Source: Brachionus manjavacas (taxonomy: Eukaryota > Rotifera > Eurotatoria > Ploima > Brachionidae). Taken from it: a stretch of DNA of 64,000 nucleotides. Of the stretch, positions 44,130-55,607 are shown in pieces. How positions within the stretch are numbered: position 1 is the stretch's first letter; every line of letters begins with the position of its first letter. A model generated the notes under the pieces. It ran no database searches. It was not told where the DNA came from and saw nothing but the letters and a program-made list of their open reading frames with translations. The stretch spans positions 1,426,001-1,490,000 of the forward strand of contig JAHQIY010000009.1 in the NCBI GenBank assembly GCA_019054805.1. Reading direction: 5' to 3'. The translations under genes were made by a program, and so were the position numbers.

Positions 44130-45840
44130 AGTAGAAGTAGAAGTAGTTTTATAAACTGCTGCATTGAGATGCGGTACAGTTAGTACCTAGCCCATAAATG
44201 AGCTTTAGCAGTTTCCATTCATCCATTCGTCTAATTGCGCTTTGAAACTATTCAAACTTCTCGCTGTAACTATTTAATAAGGCAATTTATTCCATATTGG
44301 TACAATTCGATTTATTAAAAACGTATGTCTGCTCTGAATGGTTTTAGCCAATTCATCATTTAACCTGAACTGATTTCCCCTGATCATATGGTTGTTATTC
44401 GCTTAATTAATTCCATTAAACTCTCTTATAACCATGGATGATTTTAAAGAACTAGATTAAGTCACCTCGAGCACGTCTCTTACTTAAAGAGTCTAGTGAT
44501 AGTTGTTTGAGTCTTTCTTCATATTCAACAACGTGAAAGTCATCAATCAATTTTGTAGCCCTTTCTTGTACTTTTTCCAATATAATTATGTCACGTTTTT
44601 GAACTAGGCTCCAAACACAAATCGCATATTCAAGTTGAGGTCTAACAAGAGACTGGTTTAAAAGCTTGAATGCATTTTTACTAAGTCTAGAGAAACCATT
44701 TCTTAAAATACCAAGGACTTTATTAGCTTTGTTTACTGATAAATTCACTTGATTTTAGCATTTTAAATCACTAGAAACAATCACTCTCAAATCTTTTTCA
44801 CTATTGCTTGAAGATATACGCTGAACTATTACATTTTGATCACGCATAAAATAATCAAGCATTACATTATTCTTTCCATAGTATACAACTTTACATTTCT
44901 TACCATTTAGTTCCACTTCCCAATCCATCGACCATCGTTTATTTTTTGGGATAGATTTTCAAATATTGAGTAACTTGTTATAATCCGCATACATCTTACA
45001 CGGGTTCTCTAACACTTCTGATAAATCATTTATATAGAGGACAAATAAAATTGGTCCAAGTACAGAGCCTTGAGGCACACCACTTGAGACCTCCTCCCAA
45101 GATGATACTAATTCTCCCAAAACAACTCAAAAAATCCTTTATTCACGATAATATATTACCCCGTATACCATATTTTTCAAGTTTGTAAATAAGCTTTAGG
45201 TGAGAAACTTTATCAAACGCTTTTGAGTAGTCGGTGCACAAAGTATCCACACCAAAACCTTTATTGATTGAATCCGTTAAAATATCTAAAGTTTCGAGTA
45301 AATTTGAAGTACAGCATCTTGATGTCACAAATCCATGTTGAGAATCACTTAATAAACGATTAGATGTTAGAAAATGAAACATCTTATTTTTAATAATTTT
45401 TTTCCAAAATTTTTCAAATTATCGAGGTTAACAAGATCGGTCTTTAGTTTTTGATATCTAATCTTGAGCCAAAAAGTGGTGTGATATTGGCTTTTTTCCA
45501 AATTTCCGGTAATTTTCCCTCAACTAACGATTTTTTGAAAATTGTTTTTGAGAAAATGCGGATCAATATTTATTTACGTCTACTTTATTCAAGAGAGATT
45601 ATATGGTCACAAAATTTAAGTCATTCTCTTAATCCATTTCACATTTTCTTGAAGTTTTTGATGCCAATACAGGCAAAGATGTCATTGCATTTGATATAAA
45701 GACTGATTTGAAATAACGTTTAAGTTCATTTGCCACTTCTGCTGAATCGTCCACAATTGAGCCATTAATTTTAAGTGTGTTTATTAAATTTTTCACTCTC
45801 TCCTTTTTACTGATGTAATTGTAAATCAATTTTGGATTTT
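44130..45840 (-). mobile_element. CR1/jockey-type LINE, degenerate 3' half
   Basis: Minus-strand RT in broken frames. From 45829: NPKLIYNYISKK-type pre-RT text; 45382-45143: SDSQHGFVTSRCCTSNLLE and DYSKAFDKVSHLKLIYKLEK; then GVPQGSVLGPILFVLYINDL and MYADYNKLL near 45090-44980 (the catalytic YADD has become YADY); then the C-terminal region LVRPQLEYAICVWSLVQ, VQERATKLIDDF, KRRARGDLI down to 44450. The minus-strand 3' end is an ACT/TCT-type microsatellite at 44134-44150. Multiple stops; inactive. Confidence 0.85.
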
Positions 45841-46128
45841 TTTTTGAATTTTAAATAAAAATAAATTTATAAGAAAATTAAAGAAATTTTTTTTTATAAT
45901 TTACTTTTTTTTTTCTTTCATTATATAAGCTAAATTTAATAAATGGCTGTCAGTATTTAACGAAATAAAATTAGTAAAATTACCACAAATTTATATAGAA
46001 AATCAACAAAAATTATAAATTTTTATGTCTTTCTTTTTTTTCCCAACTTATTATAAATAAAACAATTAAATTAATGAAAACATAATTCAAAAAATTTTCT
46101 TTAATTTATTAATATTAATTTTTTTAGA

Positions 46129-46430
46129 ATTGATGAACTTCAATGATATTGGCATGGATATACAAGCCAAAGCGAGAATCAAAAAAGAAAACAAGGTCGT
46201 GCCTACAACATCAACCAGCGGACTGTATTTAGAACGAAAAGAATGCCATACTTGAATCTGAAGAAGATTCGGATAAAGAACTTGAACAAGCTCCAACATC
46301 ATATAAAAGACACAAGCCGAATGATCCAGCTTTATCAATAGAGAATATTTGTAAAACTTGTAATGCCCCAATGAAGAAAAATGAGGTTTTTATTGCCCAA
46401 ATGGTTGTACTAGGAAAAAAAATTAAATTT
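46129..46430 (+). pseudogene. Relic of a C-terminal zinc-ribbon-like protein
   Basis: Across two frame changes the plus strand reads GMDIQAKARIKKEN and STSGLYLER, then SEEDSDKELEQAPTSYKRHK, then ENICKTCNAPMKKNEVF and YCPNGCTRKKN. The C-x2-C ... C-x3-C arrangement suggests a small zinc ribbon at a protein end. It is uninterrupted by introns and surrounded by AT-rich DNA, which would fit the tail of a transposase or another retrocopied gene. The parent family is not recognised. Confidence 0.4.
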
Positions 46431-47471
46431 TTTGATATTTTTTTTTTTTTTTATTTACTAAAAATATTTTTTATTATTGATTAAATGGAAAAATTATTTT
46501 TTTTTGGGTATTCTTACTATTTTTATTAATTTTATATAAAAAAATTGACACAAAAGTAATATTATTACTTTTTTATATATTTATGGGTTTTTTACTATTT
46601 CTGTGGAATTTTTACTAAAAATATTGTGCCAAAATATTAAGAGTCTTAATAAATTAATTATATATATATATATTTTATATTACTGTCTTCCTCTTTTTAA
46701 TGTCCGAAGCTCAAGTCGAACAATTAAAATTTAATTTGAAATCTAGCTTATCTCATAAAAAATTTAAAGCCTGGACTTGGACAAAAATTTTTTCGAGTTA
46801 GGCTAAATTTAAAATTACATTTAAATTGTTAAGTCTGATTTTTAATATCAAAGATTTTATCGTGTGAAAGTTGGAAATAAAATTCATTTTTTTCTAGATA
46901 AAAAATTAAAAAAAAATTGGAATATAACTTATGATTGCATCGCGAAAATATAAAATTCCTAATTTTTCTAAAAAAAAATTAAGATCTATTGAGCCTGTCA
47001 GTAATTAAAATTAAAATTATTAAAAAAATTAATTTCAAACTCAATTATAAGAGTTCTGATCAATATTTTATTTATTTATTTAAAAAATAATTTAAGACAA
47101 AATCCCTTGGCTGTTTGGAATGAATATTAATTCTCCCTTTCAGCCACGTTAGCGTTAATTTTGAGATTTGTAGATTTTATTTTTGGTTTTTTAAGAAAAT
47201 GAAAAAACACATAAATTAGAGCAAAAAGTAAATGTTCTGATCAATATCATCACAATAAAATATTCTTATAGAAAAAAAATGTAAAAATAAAATTCTGTTT
47301 TTAAAGTAGAGAATTAATTTTTTATAGTTTCAGAAAATAAAACTGTTAAATAACTGATCTTTAAAATAAAAAAAAATTGTTTTTTATCTTTATTTTTATT
47401 TAATGATGTAAAAAAACATTAATTTTTGTATAAAAATCGAACATTATTCAAGCATTTAGTTTGAAATAATT
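46431..47471. other. AT-rich intergenic, no gene seen
   Basis: Only long T/A runs and an AT dinucleotide array around 46655-46675. Confidence 0.45.
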
Positions 47472-49093
47472 TTAAGCGCTGTATCCCAACAAGCGGTTTA
47501 TATTAGGATAACTGTTTCTGATCGGCAAGCACTTATCCCTGTCAGTATACAATGACTTTGTTTTCATGGCAATTTCTTTCTCCAAAATCATTCTGTCATC
47601 ATTTAGTTTATTAAGATTTTCCTCGGCCTGATTCAATTGTCTGATTAATTGGTCAACCGATTGTGAAATTTCCAAAACTTCACCAACCAACCTTCACAAA
47701 AGATTCATGATTTAAAAAATTAAAATTTTAAGTTAAGATTTTACTGAGTGTGAGGAGGATCACGGCATAATTCTATACCCTGGCGAACAGATCTATCATG
47801 AAGTCTTGTCTGAGCGACTTTCATTGGCGCCTCTTTGTCCTTAATTGCTTTCTTCAGTTCGACAATGTTATTTTCTTGGCGCGAAATCTCGTCCAAAGTA
47901 TTCTCTAGTTGATTTTCTAGTTTGGCTTTGGTAGCAGCCATTTCTTCTATGCGTCTTGCAAACGCATTCTCAACTCTGTCAGCTTCTTCTTTCATATCTT
48001 TGGCCGCATCTTGTATAATCTGATTAATGAGCTCCCTCATTTGAATTGATGCCATACGCTGATTCTCAGCAGCCACTATGTTATCATGAGAATTTTGCGC
48101 CCATGATTCCGGAGTTGATTGACTTGAAAAGTAAAGAAATAAGAAAAAAAAATTTTTTTTTAAATTTTTATTAAAATACAATTCTTGGTATCTAGCAGCT
48201 CCAGGGTAGTACATGATGTCTACATCTGTATTCTTTCGCGATAGTGCTTTGCTGTCAGCTCTATCGGTTTCGAATTTATTGCTCCAATCATGCTCCAAAA
48301 TGTGCTTGGCATTTCGATTAGCTCTGGAAAATAATTTTAATAAATTGAATAATTTAAATTTTAAAAATTCAAAATTTTTTTACTTTATTTGATTTTCGGT
48401 TTCTTGAATGGTTTTTCTGAGCAAATGCTGCACATTGTTGATCAAATCGATCTCTTTTCTCAAATGAATTTCCACTTCATCCACAACCCTGTCTACGCCA
48501 TATCTGTGCAATTCTCTGTTATTCAAAGTCTCTGTGGCAATGTGTAGTGGTCCTGTAGTCGCATCCAAAGCTCGCTGAGTGCGGCGCTTTTGCTGCACAA
48601 GCAAATCGGTCTCGGCCGTAACGTCTTCGATTTCCCTCAAGAGCTCTTTTTTCCAAAAATTCACATCATGCAAACGCTCTTGTAGGCGCTTCGTGGACAA
48701 AGCCTGGGTTCGATTGGTAGTCTCACGAGTCTCGTTTTCCACACGGTTTGACTCCCATCTATTTTGTTCTGAAACATTTCTGTCCGAAAAAGCCTGGTAG
48801 TATTTAGCATAGTTGTTATGATGCCATTCTTGAGGATTATATTTGTTGGCTCTGAAGCCGACATTGGAAACACCACGATCTGGTCCGGCATTGGTGGCCA
48901 CATTTGGGTTGAATTCTATTTTAGTATTGTCTTGAGCCTGGTAAGAAGTGTATCCTGGATAGTATCCTGGAAAGTAGGCCTCGTTTTCAGCTGAGAGACC
49001 AATGTCGGTTCCAGTGACTGTGTTGGTTCTTACAAATGGAGTTGGTGGACCAGCAGCACGTTCTTTTGGTAAAAAAGCGGTACTTGTTGCCAT
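47472..49093 (-). CDS. TEKT4: Tektin-4-like axonemal filament protein
   Basis: Coiled-coil filament protein of ciliary and flagellar doublet microtubules. Four exons (48384-49093, 48180-48323, 47745-48122, 47472-47691) give 483 residues (vertebrate tektin-4 about 435). Typical features: FRANKYNPQEWHHNNYAKYY (the family's W-x-x-N...Y region), SEQNRWESNRV, LDATTGPLHIATETLNNRE, EIDLINNVQHLLRKTIQE, QSTPESWAQNSHDNI, a long coiled coil to KKAIKDKEAPMKVAQTRLHD, and the nonapeptide-like RQGIELCRD (family usually RPNVELCRD). It ends KCLPIRNSYPNINRLLGY. STPESWA and KAIKDKEAP match tektin-4 best. The extra length is a Pro/Gly/Tyr-rich N-terminus (ENEAYFPGYYPGYTSYQA). The ATG at 49093 was chosen. It implies a ciliated or flagellated animal. 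Confidence 0.93.
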
Positions 49094-49789
49094 TTTGGGA
49101 GAATTTAGAGAGTTTAACAATCAAAAATGAATTAATGCGCTTTTTTTATTTACTGATTATTGGTAGAAAAAAATTTTCTCGTCTTCAAGTTTTGTTATAT
49201 ATTTCTTTTTTGATTTTACACAATACATTATTCGTGTTGCTAGGCTCCGAAAACTCCTTGTATAATATTATATTTTTCAAAAAGTTTTAAATAGAAGTTT
49301 GTTTTTGACAAAAGTAAAATCTTTAATTTATTCCAAGTTTCAAGTTGAGGAAACTTTCTAAATCATTTTCCGAATAATAAATTTTATTAATTTTTTACCT
49401 AATAATTAATTAAATTTTTACAAAAATTAAGTTATATAAATTAATATCTGTTTTATTAATTATTAAGTTGCTCGTTGATAATGAAACTGTAAAAATTCTA
49501 ATAAATAATTTGATCATTAAAAAAATTTATTAGTTAAATATTAAAGCTGTTCAAAGTTTAAATTGGTTTTTAATTTTTAATAGAATACCATTTTTATGCC
49601 TACAAAACAATAAGTAATTTTCTAAATATTTGTTTTTTAATCTTTTCCCACTTAGGACCCTGATAGATATCGTTCATTACACTTGAATATATAATTTCCT
49701 TGAGATCAATAAATCACTTATTCATGAGTAATCAGCATTTAGAAAAAAAAATGCATCAGAAATCTTTATTTTCTAAGTCAAAAAATTGT
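49094..49789. other. Upstream flank of the tektin gene
   Basis: AT-rich. No second gene recognised; a plus-strand frame over 49036-49290 overlaps the tektin start antisense and lacks support. Confidence 0.4.
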
Positions 49790-52265
49790 AGAGTCTTTTA
49801 ATAGAAGAAAAAAGTCTGTTGTCTATATTTTGATATGATTAAAGAGTAAATTTCATCTAAGTGATCAATACCCTTTTAAAGCCGAAGTTCCCCAAGGTCC
49901 ACTAGTTAGTCCACTTCTTTTTATCATTTTTATAAATGACATCCCAAAAAGAAACAAAACAAACTGCCAGTATTCACTTCTTTTTGCAGGTGATTTGGCT
50001 ACTTTTTTTTATTTTCAAAAAGATAGGAAATCTTGAAAACATGATAAACAAGTCTCTAAAAGAAATTGAAAGATGGCTTTTTAAATGGAAAATGAAAATT
50101 TCTATCGAAAAGTCATGTTACATGATCTTCGAGAAAAAAACTAAATTTAAAGGTAACAATTTAAATAATGAGGAAAAATTCAATTTATGTTATTAATATT
50201 GAAATAAAAAACAAAATTACTGAACTAAGGAACAAATGTATTTTTTTATTTCTATTATAGTAAAAAGGGTACATAAATAAAAAAAGTAATACAATTTGTA
50301 TCAAATTAGAACCAAAATAATTCAATATAGGCAAAAATAATATTCAATTTACTTTTTTTTCGTTTGTTTGATCCAACTGGTCTACCGCGTTTTTTTTTAA
50401 CTTGGGGTTGTGGAGTAACGGCTAGGGTCTCTTCAAGACGAATTTTTTTTGATATTGGCTCTTGTACAGGCGGATCGCCCGAATCTGATTCTTCAGATAC
50501 GCTGATACACAAAACATTCACATTTTGAGTTTCATTTGGTTGACGAGATAAGGCATTGGTTGTAGCTTTAGGGCGACCTGGACGGCGCTTTCTTTCAAGT
50601 GGAATGTTCATTGCTATTTCTTTGATATGACAAAGTTCTTAAAATAAAATTTAGTAAAAGTTTTAGAGAATTGTTAGGTGAGTAAAAACTTACTTAGCCG
50701 AGAACAAACTGCAATCACATGATCACATTTATAATTCTTAAGCCAATCTTTGCAGCTGCAAGTGCTTAGCTCCCATTCGTCTCGATTAACTTGAATAACA
50801 TTGATTGAATTAATGTTTTGAATTTAACAAGGCGTTTAGTCGTAATGAAGAGCCTAAACCATCTTTTTTCAATACTTGATGCGTCGTATTCATAGGCTGC
50901 AATGAATGGTTGATCTAAATCTTCTGGAATACGGGATCTTGGTGTAACATACTCAACTAACTCATTCATTGTGATACATTTGTTGCCATGTTCATTACGA
51001 CGATAGTTTGCTAGAAAATTGTTCAGTTGTTTTTTGCTCGGACATTCGATTTTTTGTTTTTCTAGCATGTCTAGAATTGCTGATGGTTTCAGATCTGAAA
51101 TAATAAAAATTAATGAATGTTTTAACTTAGAAATTTAAAAGATTTACTTACTCATTTTTTCGTATTCAATGATTTTACTTCTCGCTGGTTCTCTGATGAC
51201 ATAATTCGTCTTTTGCTTTTCCCATTTTGAATGATCATGAACCTCGTCTGTCATTTCAATAAGGATAGAGTCATTAAAACTATAAAGCTTTAAACGAATT
51301 GTACATTTTGTACATTGATACCAAATGACATCGCCAGGCAAATTCTCTGTGGCCCGCTTACAAGTCCAATCGTTATCGGCAAAAGTCATAGCTAGATTTC
51401 CTTGAGCTGATTCTAAGTTACGAAAACTACAGAAAGGGAGGTAAACTTTTCCCTTTCCTCTAGTTTTTTTAACTTGTTCTGGTTTAATGGACTCATCTTG
51501 GCTTAAGTTGTTTGGGATTTCGATAAAAGACATTTTGAGAATAGTGAATATTGTCTAGCTCAAAAATTTCCTTTTTGTATAACACCAATAAACTCATCTT
51601 GTCGGAATCAGCTTTAGAAGGTCTTTAATTAATTATTGAAAAAAAATTTTTTTGGATATATATTTGTTTCAATTAAATCAATTTTGGTGTCAAAGAGATT
51701 AAACAGTTACTATCTTAATCATATTTGACATTATTTAATTTAATTGTACTAACAAAAAATAATTGACACTAACATCAGTATTTTTGTTCTAGAAAATATT
51801 ATTTTTGTTTTTTAAAAATATTATACGCGAATTCAATTTCTTAGTCATCAAATTGGACTCAAAACTTAATTTTGGTCCTATGGTAGATGAATTGAAAGAG
51901 CGCTGTAATTCAAGACTTAATATAATAAAATATCTCTTAAAAAGGAAATGGGGTCTAAAACAAAAAATATTAGGTAATCTTCAAAATAATGAATTGTTTT
52001 AGCGTAGTCAAATGGCAGAATCCGTACATTAAAAGTCATGCACTAGCAAGCAATGGTCCAGCTGGTGGAATCCGAGGACATCATAAAAGATTGACCAAGC
52101 AAATGTCAAGGATCAAAGTGAGAGAGAACTTTCTAACAAACAGGGTGGTGAACGCGTGGAACGAGTTACCGAAAGAGGTTGTAAAATCAGACAGCTACCA
52201 TAGCAAGGCTAGATATAGCATTGCCCCGCAGTTAGTCTGCTTTTTATTATTATTATTATTATCTT
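49790..52265 (+). mobile_element. LINE split by a MULE-type insertion
   Basis: The left part (49790-50220) reads RT text EVPQGPLVSPLLFIIFINDI, YSLLFAGDLATFF, then ERWLFKWKMKISIEKS and a segment ending KNKITELRN. The right part (51805-52262) resumes with EFNFLVIKLDSKLNFG and ERCNSRLNIIKYL, then after a gap GGIRGHHKRLTKQMSRIKV and NFLTNRVVNAWNELPKEVV. It ends in a TTA microsatellite (52243-52262). The text before and after joins naturally as the RT segment E-[IF]-x-FL-G-[IV], so the 1.6 kb in between arrived later. The catalytic FADD is altered to FAGD and frames are broken. This LINE family has a TTA tail, unlike the ACT-tailed ones. Confidence 0.8.
50306..51533 (-). pseudogene. MULE-type FLYWCH/SWIM/AT-hook gene lacking the catalytic core
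   Basis: Three exon-like blocks (51152-51533, 50694-51094, 50306-50637) joined by two short GT-AG introns (57-56 bp). Block 1 carries a FLYWCH-like finger: WTCKRATENLPGDVIWYQC, TKCTIRLKLYSF, VHDHSKWEK. Block 2 starts LKPSAILDMLEKQKIECPSK, FLANYRRNE, and reaches RWFRLFITTKRLV, which in MULE proteins leads into the DDE domain. Instead the frame shifts and within about 20 codons continues as INVIQVNRDEWELSTCSC, DWLKNYKCDHVIAVCSRL, a SWIM finger. Block 3 has KRRPGRPK and KKRGRPVGS AT hooks. So about 300 residues of transposase core are gone, with a frameshift at the scar. Either a dead deletion derivative or a truncated N-terminal DNA-binding protein ending at 50766. Confidence 0.75.
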
Positions 52266-53764
52266 TACAGATCCTTGATAGGATCAATCTTGGGTTATTC
52301 TTTTCCTTATTTATTTACCGTCTTCTTTTTATATAACTATAGTTAAAGTACTAAATTCGACTTTTTGAGTTGAGTGAGATTTTTAAATTGAAAGATTCAA
52401 ATACAAAAAATTTAAAAAGAAAGACTTTTTTTTTGCACAATTTTTTTTTTTTTTAAATTAATCACACATTATGGCGTTTTATGGGTAAAATTTCTTAGGG
52501 ATCATGGTTGTTCTTGCTTTTTTCCAGTTCTTGCATTTTGGAACTTGTCGTTGTTCTAAATATTTTTTTTTGGTGTTTAACTTTTGTATTGTTTATAAGT
52601 ATCACGATTTCATTTTTTGAAATCCCTTAGGATTTTGATTAATTTGAAACATTGAGTGATAAATCGCCGATAATATTTGAAAAATGTTGCACTTTTTATA
52701 AGAAAACAATATAATATTCGCATTTGTTTTGAAAAAATTTTTAATTAATTTTTTATTTTTACTTAAAAAGATAATCTAAATTAAATATCATTTTCATTTA
52801 ATAAAAATTCAATGACGAATCAAAAAAAATGTAAAAATGTAAAAATAAAATTAAACAAAATAAAAATTTATAAAATAATTATTTGAATAAGCAAAACACA
52901 ATAACAAAAATTTGATTTAAATTTTGAAAATATCGATTAAATTAATTACAAATGAATAAATGTTCATGCCTGAAAATTGATTCCTCATCAATTCTAAACA
53001 ATTTTGTGAACTTTTTTAATAACAAAAATCTTTAAAAGATAAACAAGCTCTTTTTTGTCTTTGTTTATTTTTCGCATCCAAAGCCTTTGCTTTTAAGATT
53101 CTTAAAATTTTTTTTTCCAATATTTTGTAAATTTTAAATTGTAAATTTTGAATTAAAATTATCTATCGTCAATTTACAAAAGTCATTTTAGGTCATTTTA
53201 CGCAATTTATCCTAAAATTACATTTTTAGCGTAAAATAGTGCTAATTTACGAAAAACATCGTCAGATCCTCGTTACTGTTGTATATATTAAATATCATAT
53301 GGTTTGATTTTTTGTGTTTGAAAATAAAATAATAAAATTATAAAATGTATCCACTGTTGAAATAACAATATAAAAGTACAATGTTTAAAATATTTATTTA
53401 GTTTCAAATAAAAAAATAATTTTAAGTGGATATTACAAGCATTATCACATTTGAAATTAAATTTTTTAGTGAAATAGATCGAGATTAAATTTAATTTGAA
53501 AAATTGAAAATTCTTTTTTAAATTTTAAACTTTAATTAAGAAATGTAAATTTAACTTTCTAGTTGGATGATTAATGATTAAAATATTGATGAATTTTTTA
53601 TATAAAAAATTAATATTCAATTTTCTTAAAATCTTAATTCAAATAAATCAAAAAATGAGCCATAAAAAACCCAATGAAGTTAAATTTTGAAAGCCTTGAG
53701 TCTTCTTCATCCTCTTACACATAATCAATAATCTTTAACTATAATATATATAATAATAATAATT
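52266..53764. other. AT-rich intergenic, no gene seen
   Basis: 1.5 kb without recognisable coding sequence. Words such as ATTTTACG(C/T)AATTT and TTACGAAAA recur around 53180-53250 and again near 43465-43500 and 62190-62260, possibly a short dispersed repeat. Confidence 0.35.
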
Positions 53765-54480
53765 AGCTAATTCAAGAAACTTGAGGAGAAGTCTTACACA
53801 GACGACTACTGTAGTAGCTTTTGTAGCGTTTATACAACTAAGGCTACTATATAGTATTTTTTGAAATTATCGTACTCATTTTTGAATTGATTAACTGAGC
53901 AAGAATCGATCACTTCCTCAGAAAGCTTGTTTCACACATTTACTACTCTATTGATAAAAATGTCTTTCTTTATACTTCAATTTTTAATGGTCTGCTCTGA
54001 TAGCCTTCTGTCTCTTGGTCTTACAAATGTGCAAAACAATAGCCTTAGCTTATCAACTGTCCGAAACCTGAAAGTTCGCCATAATTGACCCAACATATTT
54101 TTTGCCTTATTTGCTTGCATTCTAATGTGCTCTCAAAACTTCAGATTTGGTGAAAGAGTAACTCGAAGATCTTTTTCTGAATCTACAAATTTAAGATATT
54201 GATCAATATCCAAACCACGCATATTTAGTTTCAGATCAGGAAACTTATTTTTTCCAAATTTACTGAAATGCATCACCTTGCATTTATTCACATTAAAAAG
54301 CATAATTCATTCTAAAGACCATTCGTTACAGGTTCGTCACTTTATCAAGAGCAGAGCAGTATCTCCTCCATAGTAATCAATGTAATGGCTCAAATATTCA
54401 CTGACTCGAACTTACTTGAATGCGGTGTAACTTTTAGCGTTCTTTTTAGCCAAATTGTAATTTAAGCTCTATAACCTTCA
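53765..54480 (-). mobile_element. CR1-like LINE 3' fragment with internal deletion
   Basis: Minus-strand text LFNVNKCKVMHFSKFGKNKF, LNMRGLDIDQYLKFVDSEKD, LRVTLSPNLKF, EHIRMQANKAKNMLGQLWRT near 54310-54070 is the end of the RT and start of the C-terminal region. It then skips to LRLLFCTFVRPRDRRLSEQT and KKDIFINRVVN (about 54050-53930). The stretch normally between them is missing. Stops are frequent. The end at 53790-53815 has TACTGTAGTAG, a weak ACT-type tail. Confidence 0.75.
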
Positions 54481-54601
54481 CTTCACAATTGATTTGCACA
54501 GACATTAAAATACTAAAAAAAAAAGAACACTTTTAATAAAAACCCTAAATTGATTTATTTAGGTTTTAGATCTCTAGGAGCTGATTCGAAATACACAATT
54601 A

Positions 54602-55403
54602 CAGTGCACTCGCGCTATAACGATTCGCTTTATTACGAATATCGCGTTACAGCGAATGATGTATAAGCCCCGATTTCCTCTCCATTCAAATCAATGGCTA
54701 ACAAAATATCATATTACGAATATGAAATTATGAAAAATTCGCTTCTGCGAATGGGAAATCAAAGCCCATTTTCATACTTAACTTATACATAACAACGTTA
54801 ATTGTCACTTTCTTTAACGAATACAATCTTTTTTTAGCACATTCGTTATAATTTTTGTTTATCAATTAAATTTTAACAAATATGCCTTTCGACATTGTGA
54901 TGATTTGGTTCCTTCTGGTGAGACATACAGCGATGATTTAGTTGCATTGGAACAAGGTGAGCAAACCGAAGAAGCAGAACCATCCCTAACCATAGAAACA
55001 GAAACAGAGTTTATAAGCAAAGAAAAAGCAATCGCCGGACTGAATACAGCTAGAGAATATTTTATGAATAGCAAAGAAGACTGTAGAAATGAGATAAATT
55101 CAGCCTTCAAACTCATCGCCTCTATTCAATCAATCGAATCAAAAAAACAATCGAAAATCACAAGTTTTTTCAGTTTATCTAATTAGTTTATTTAATTTTT
55201 TCTTATTTTTATTGTTTATGTTAATTACTTTGTGTTTTCTTATCTTATTTTGTCGATAAAAAACTAAAAAAATCTATCAACCGCCCAATTATACATTTTT
55301 TTTTAACACCAATCAATTAACATGGAAAATTTGATATAACGATTTTTCATATAACGAATGACATTATAAAGTCCCGCTCATTCGTTGTAGCGCGAGTGCA
55401 CTG
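54602..55403 (+). mobile_element. pogo/Tigger-like element, internally deleted, intact termini
   Basis: Perfect-looking ends: CAGTGCACTCGCGCTATAAC at 54602 and the complement of GTTGTAGCGCGAGTGCACTG ending at 55403, flanked by TA on both sides (54600-54601, 55404-55405). CAGTGNAC termini with a TA duplication are typical of the pogo/Tigger branch of Tc1-mariner. Inside, 54905-55186 is an open frame of 93 codons whose end, KKQSKITSFF, is the conserved C-terminal tail of Tigger/jerky transposases (K-Q-x-x-[IL]-x-x-FF), preceded by an acidic region DDLVALEQGEQTEEAEPS. The CENP-B/HTH and DDE domains are absent. 802 bp in total; non-autonomous. Confidence 0.85.
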
Positions 55404-55607
55404 TAATAGATCTATTTGATCTCTAGTTCAAGGAATATGTCGTCTTCAAAGTTTAAAGACTGAAATTAAAAAATTGAACACTCTTTGGTATCTCTTCCAT
55501 GTTTTTGCTAAAAAGAAAGATATATTTTTATTTTTAAAAGTTTTAAATATGCTTCAGACAAAAAATTAAAAAAAAAATTAATGGCTTTTATGATTAGATG
55601 GTAACAC

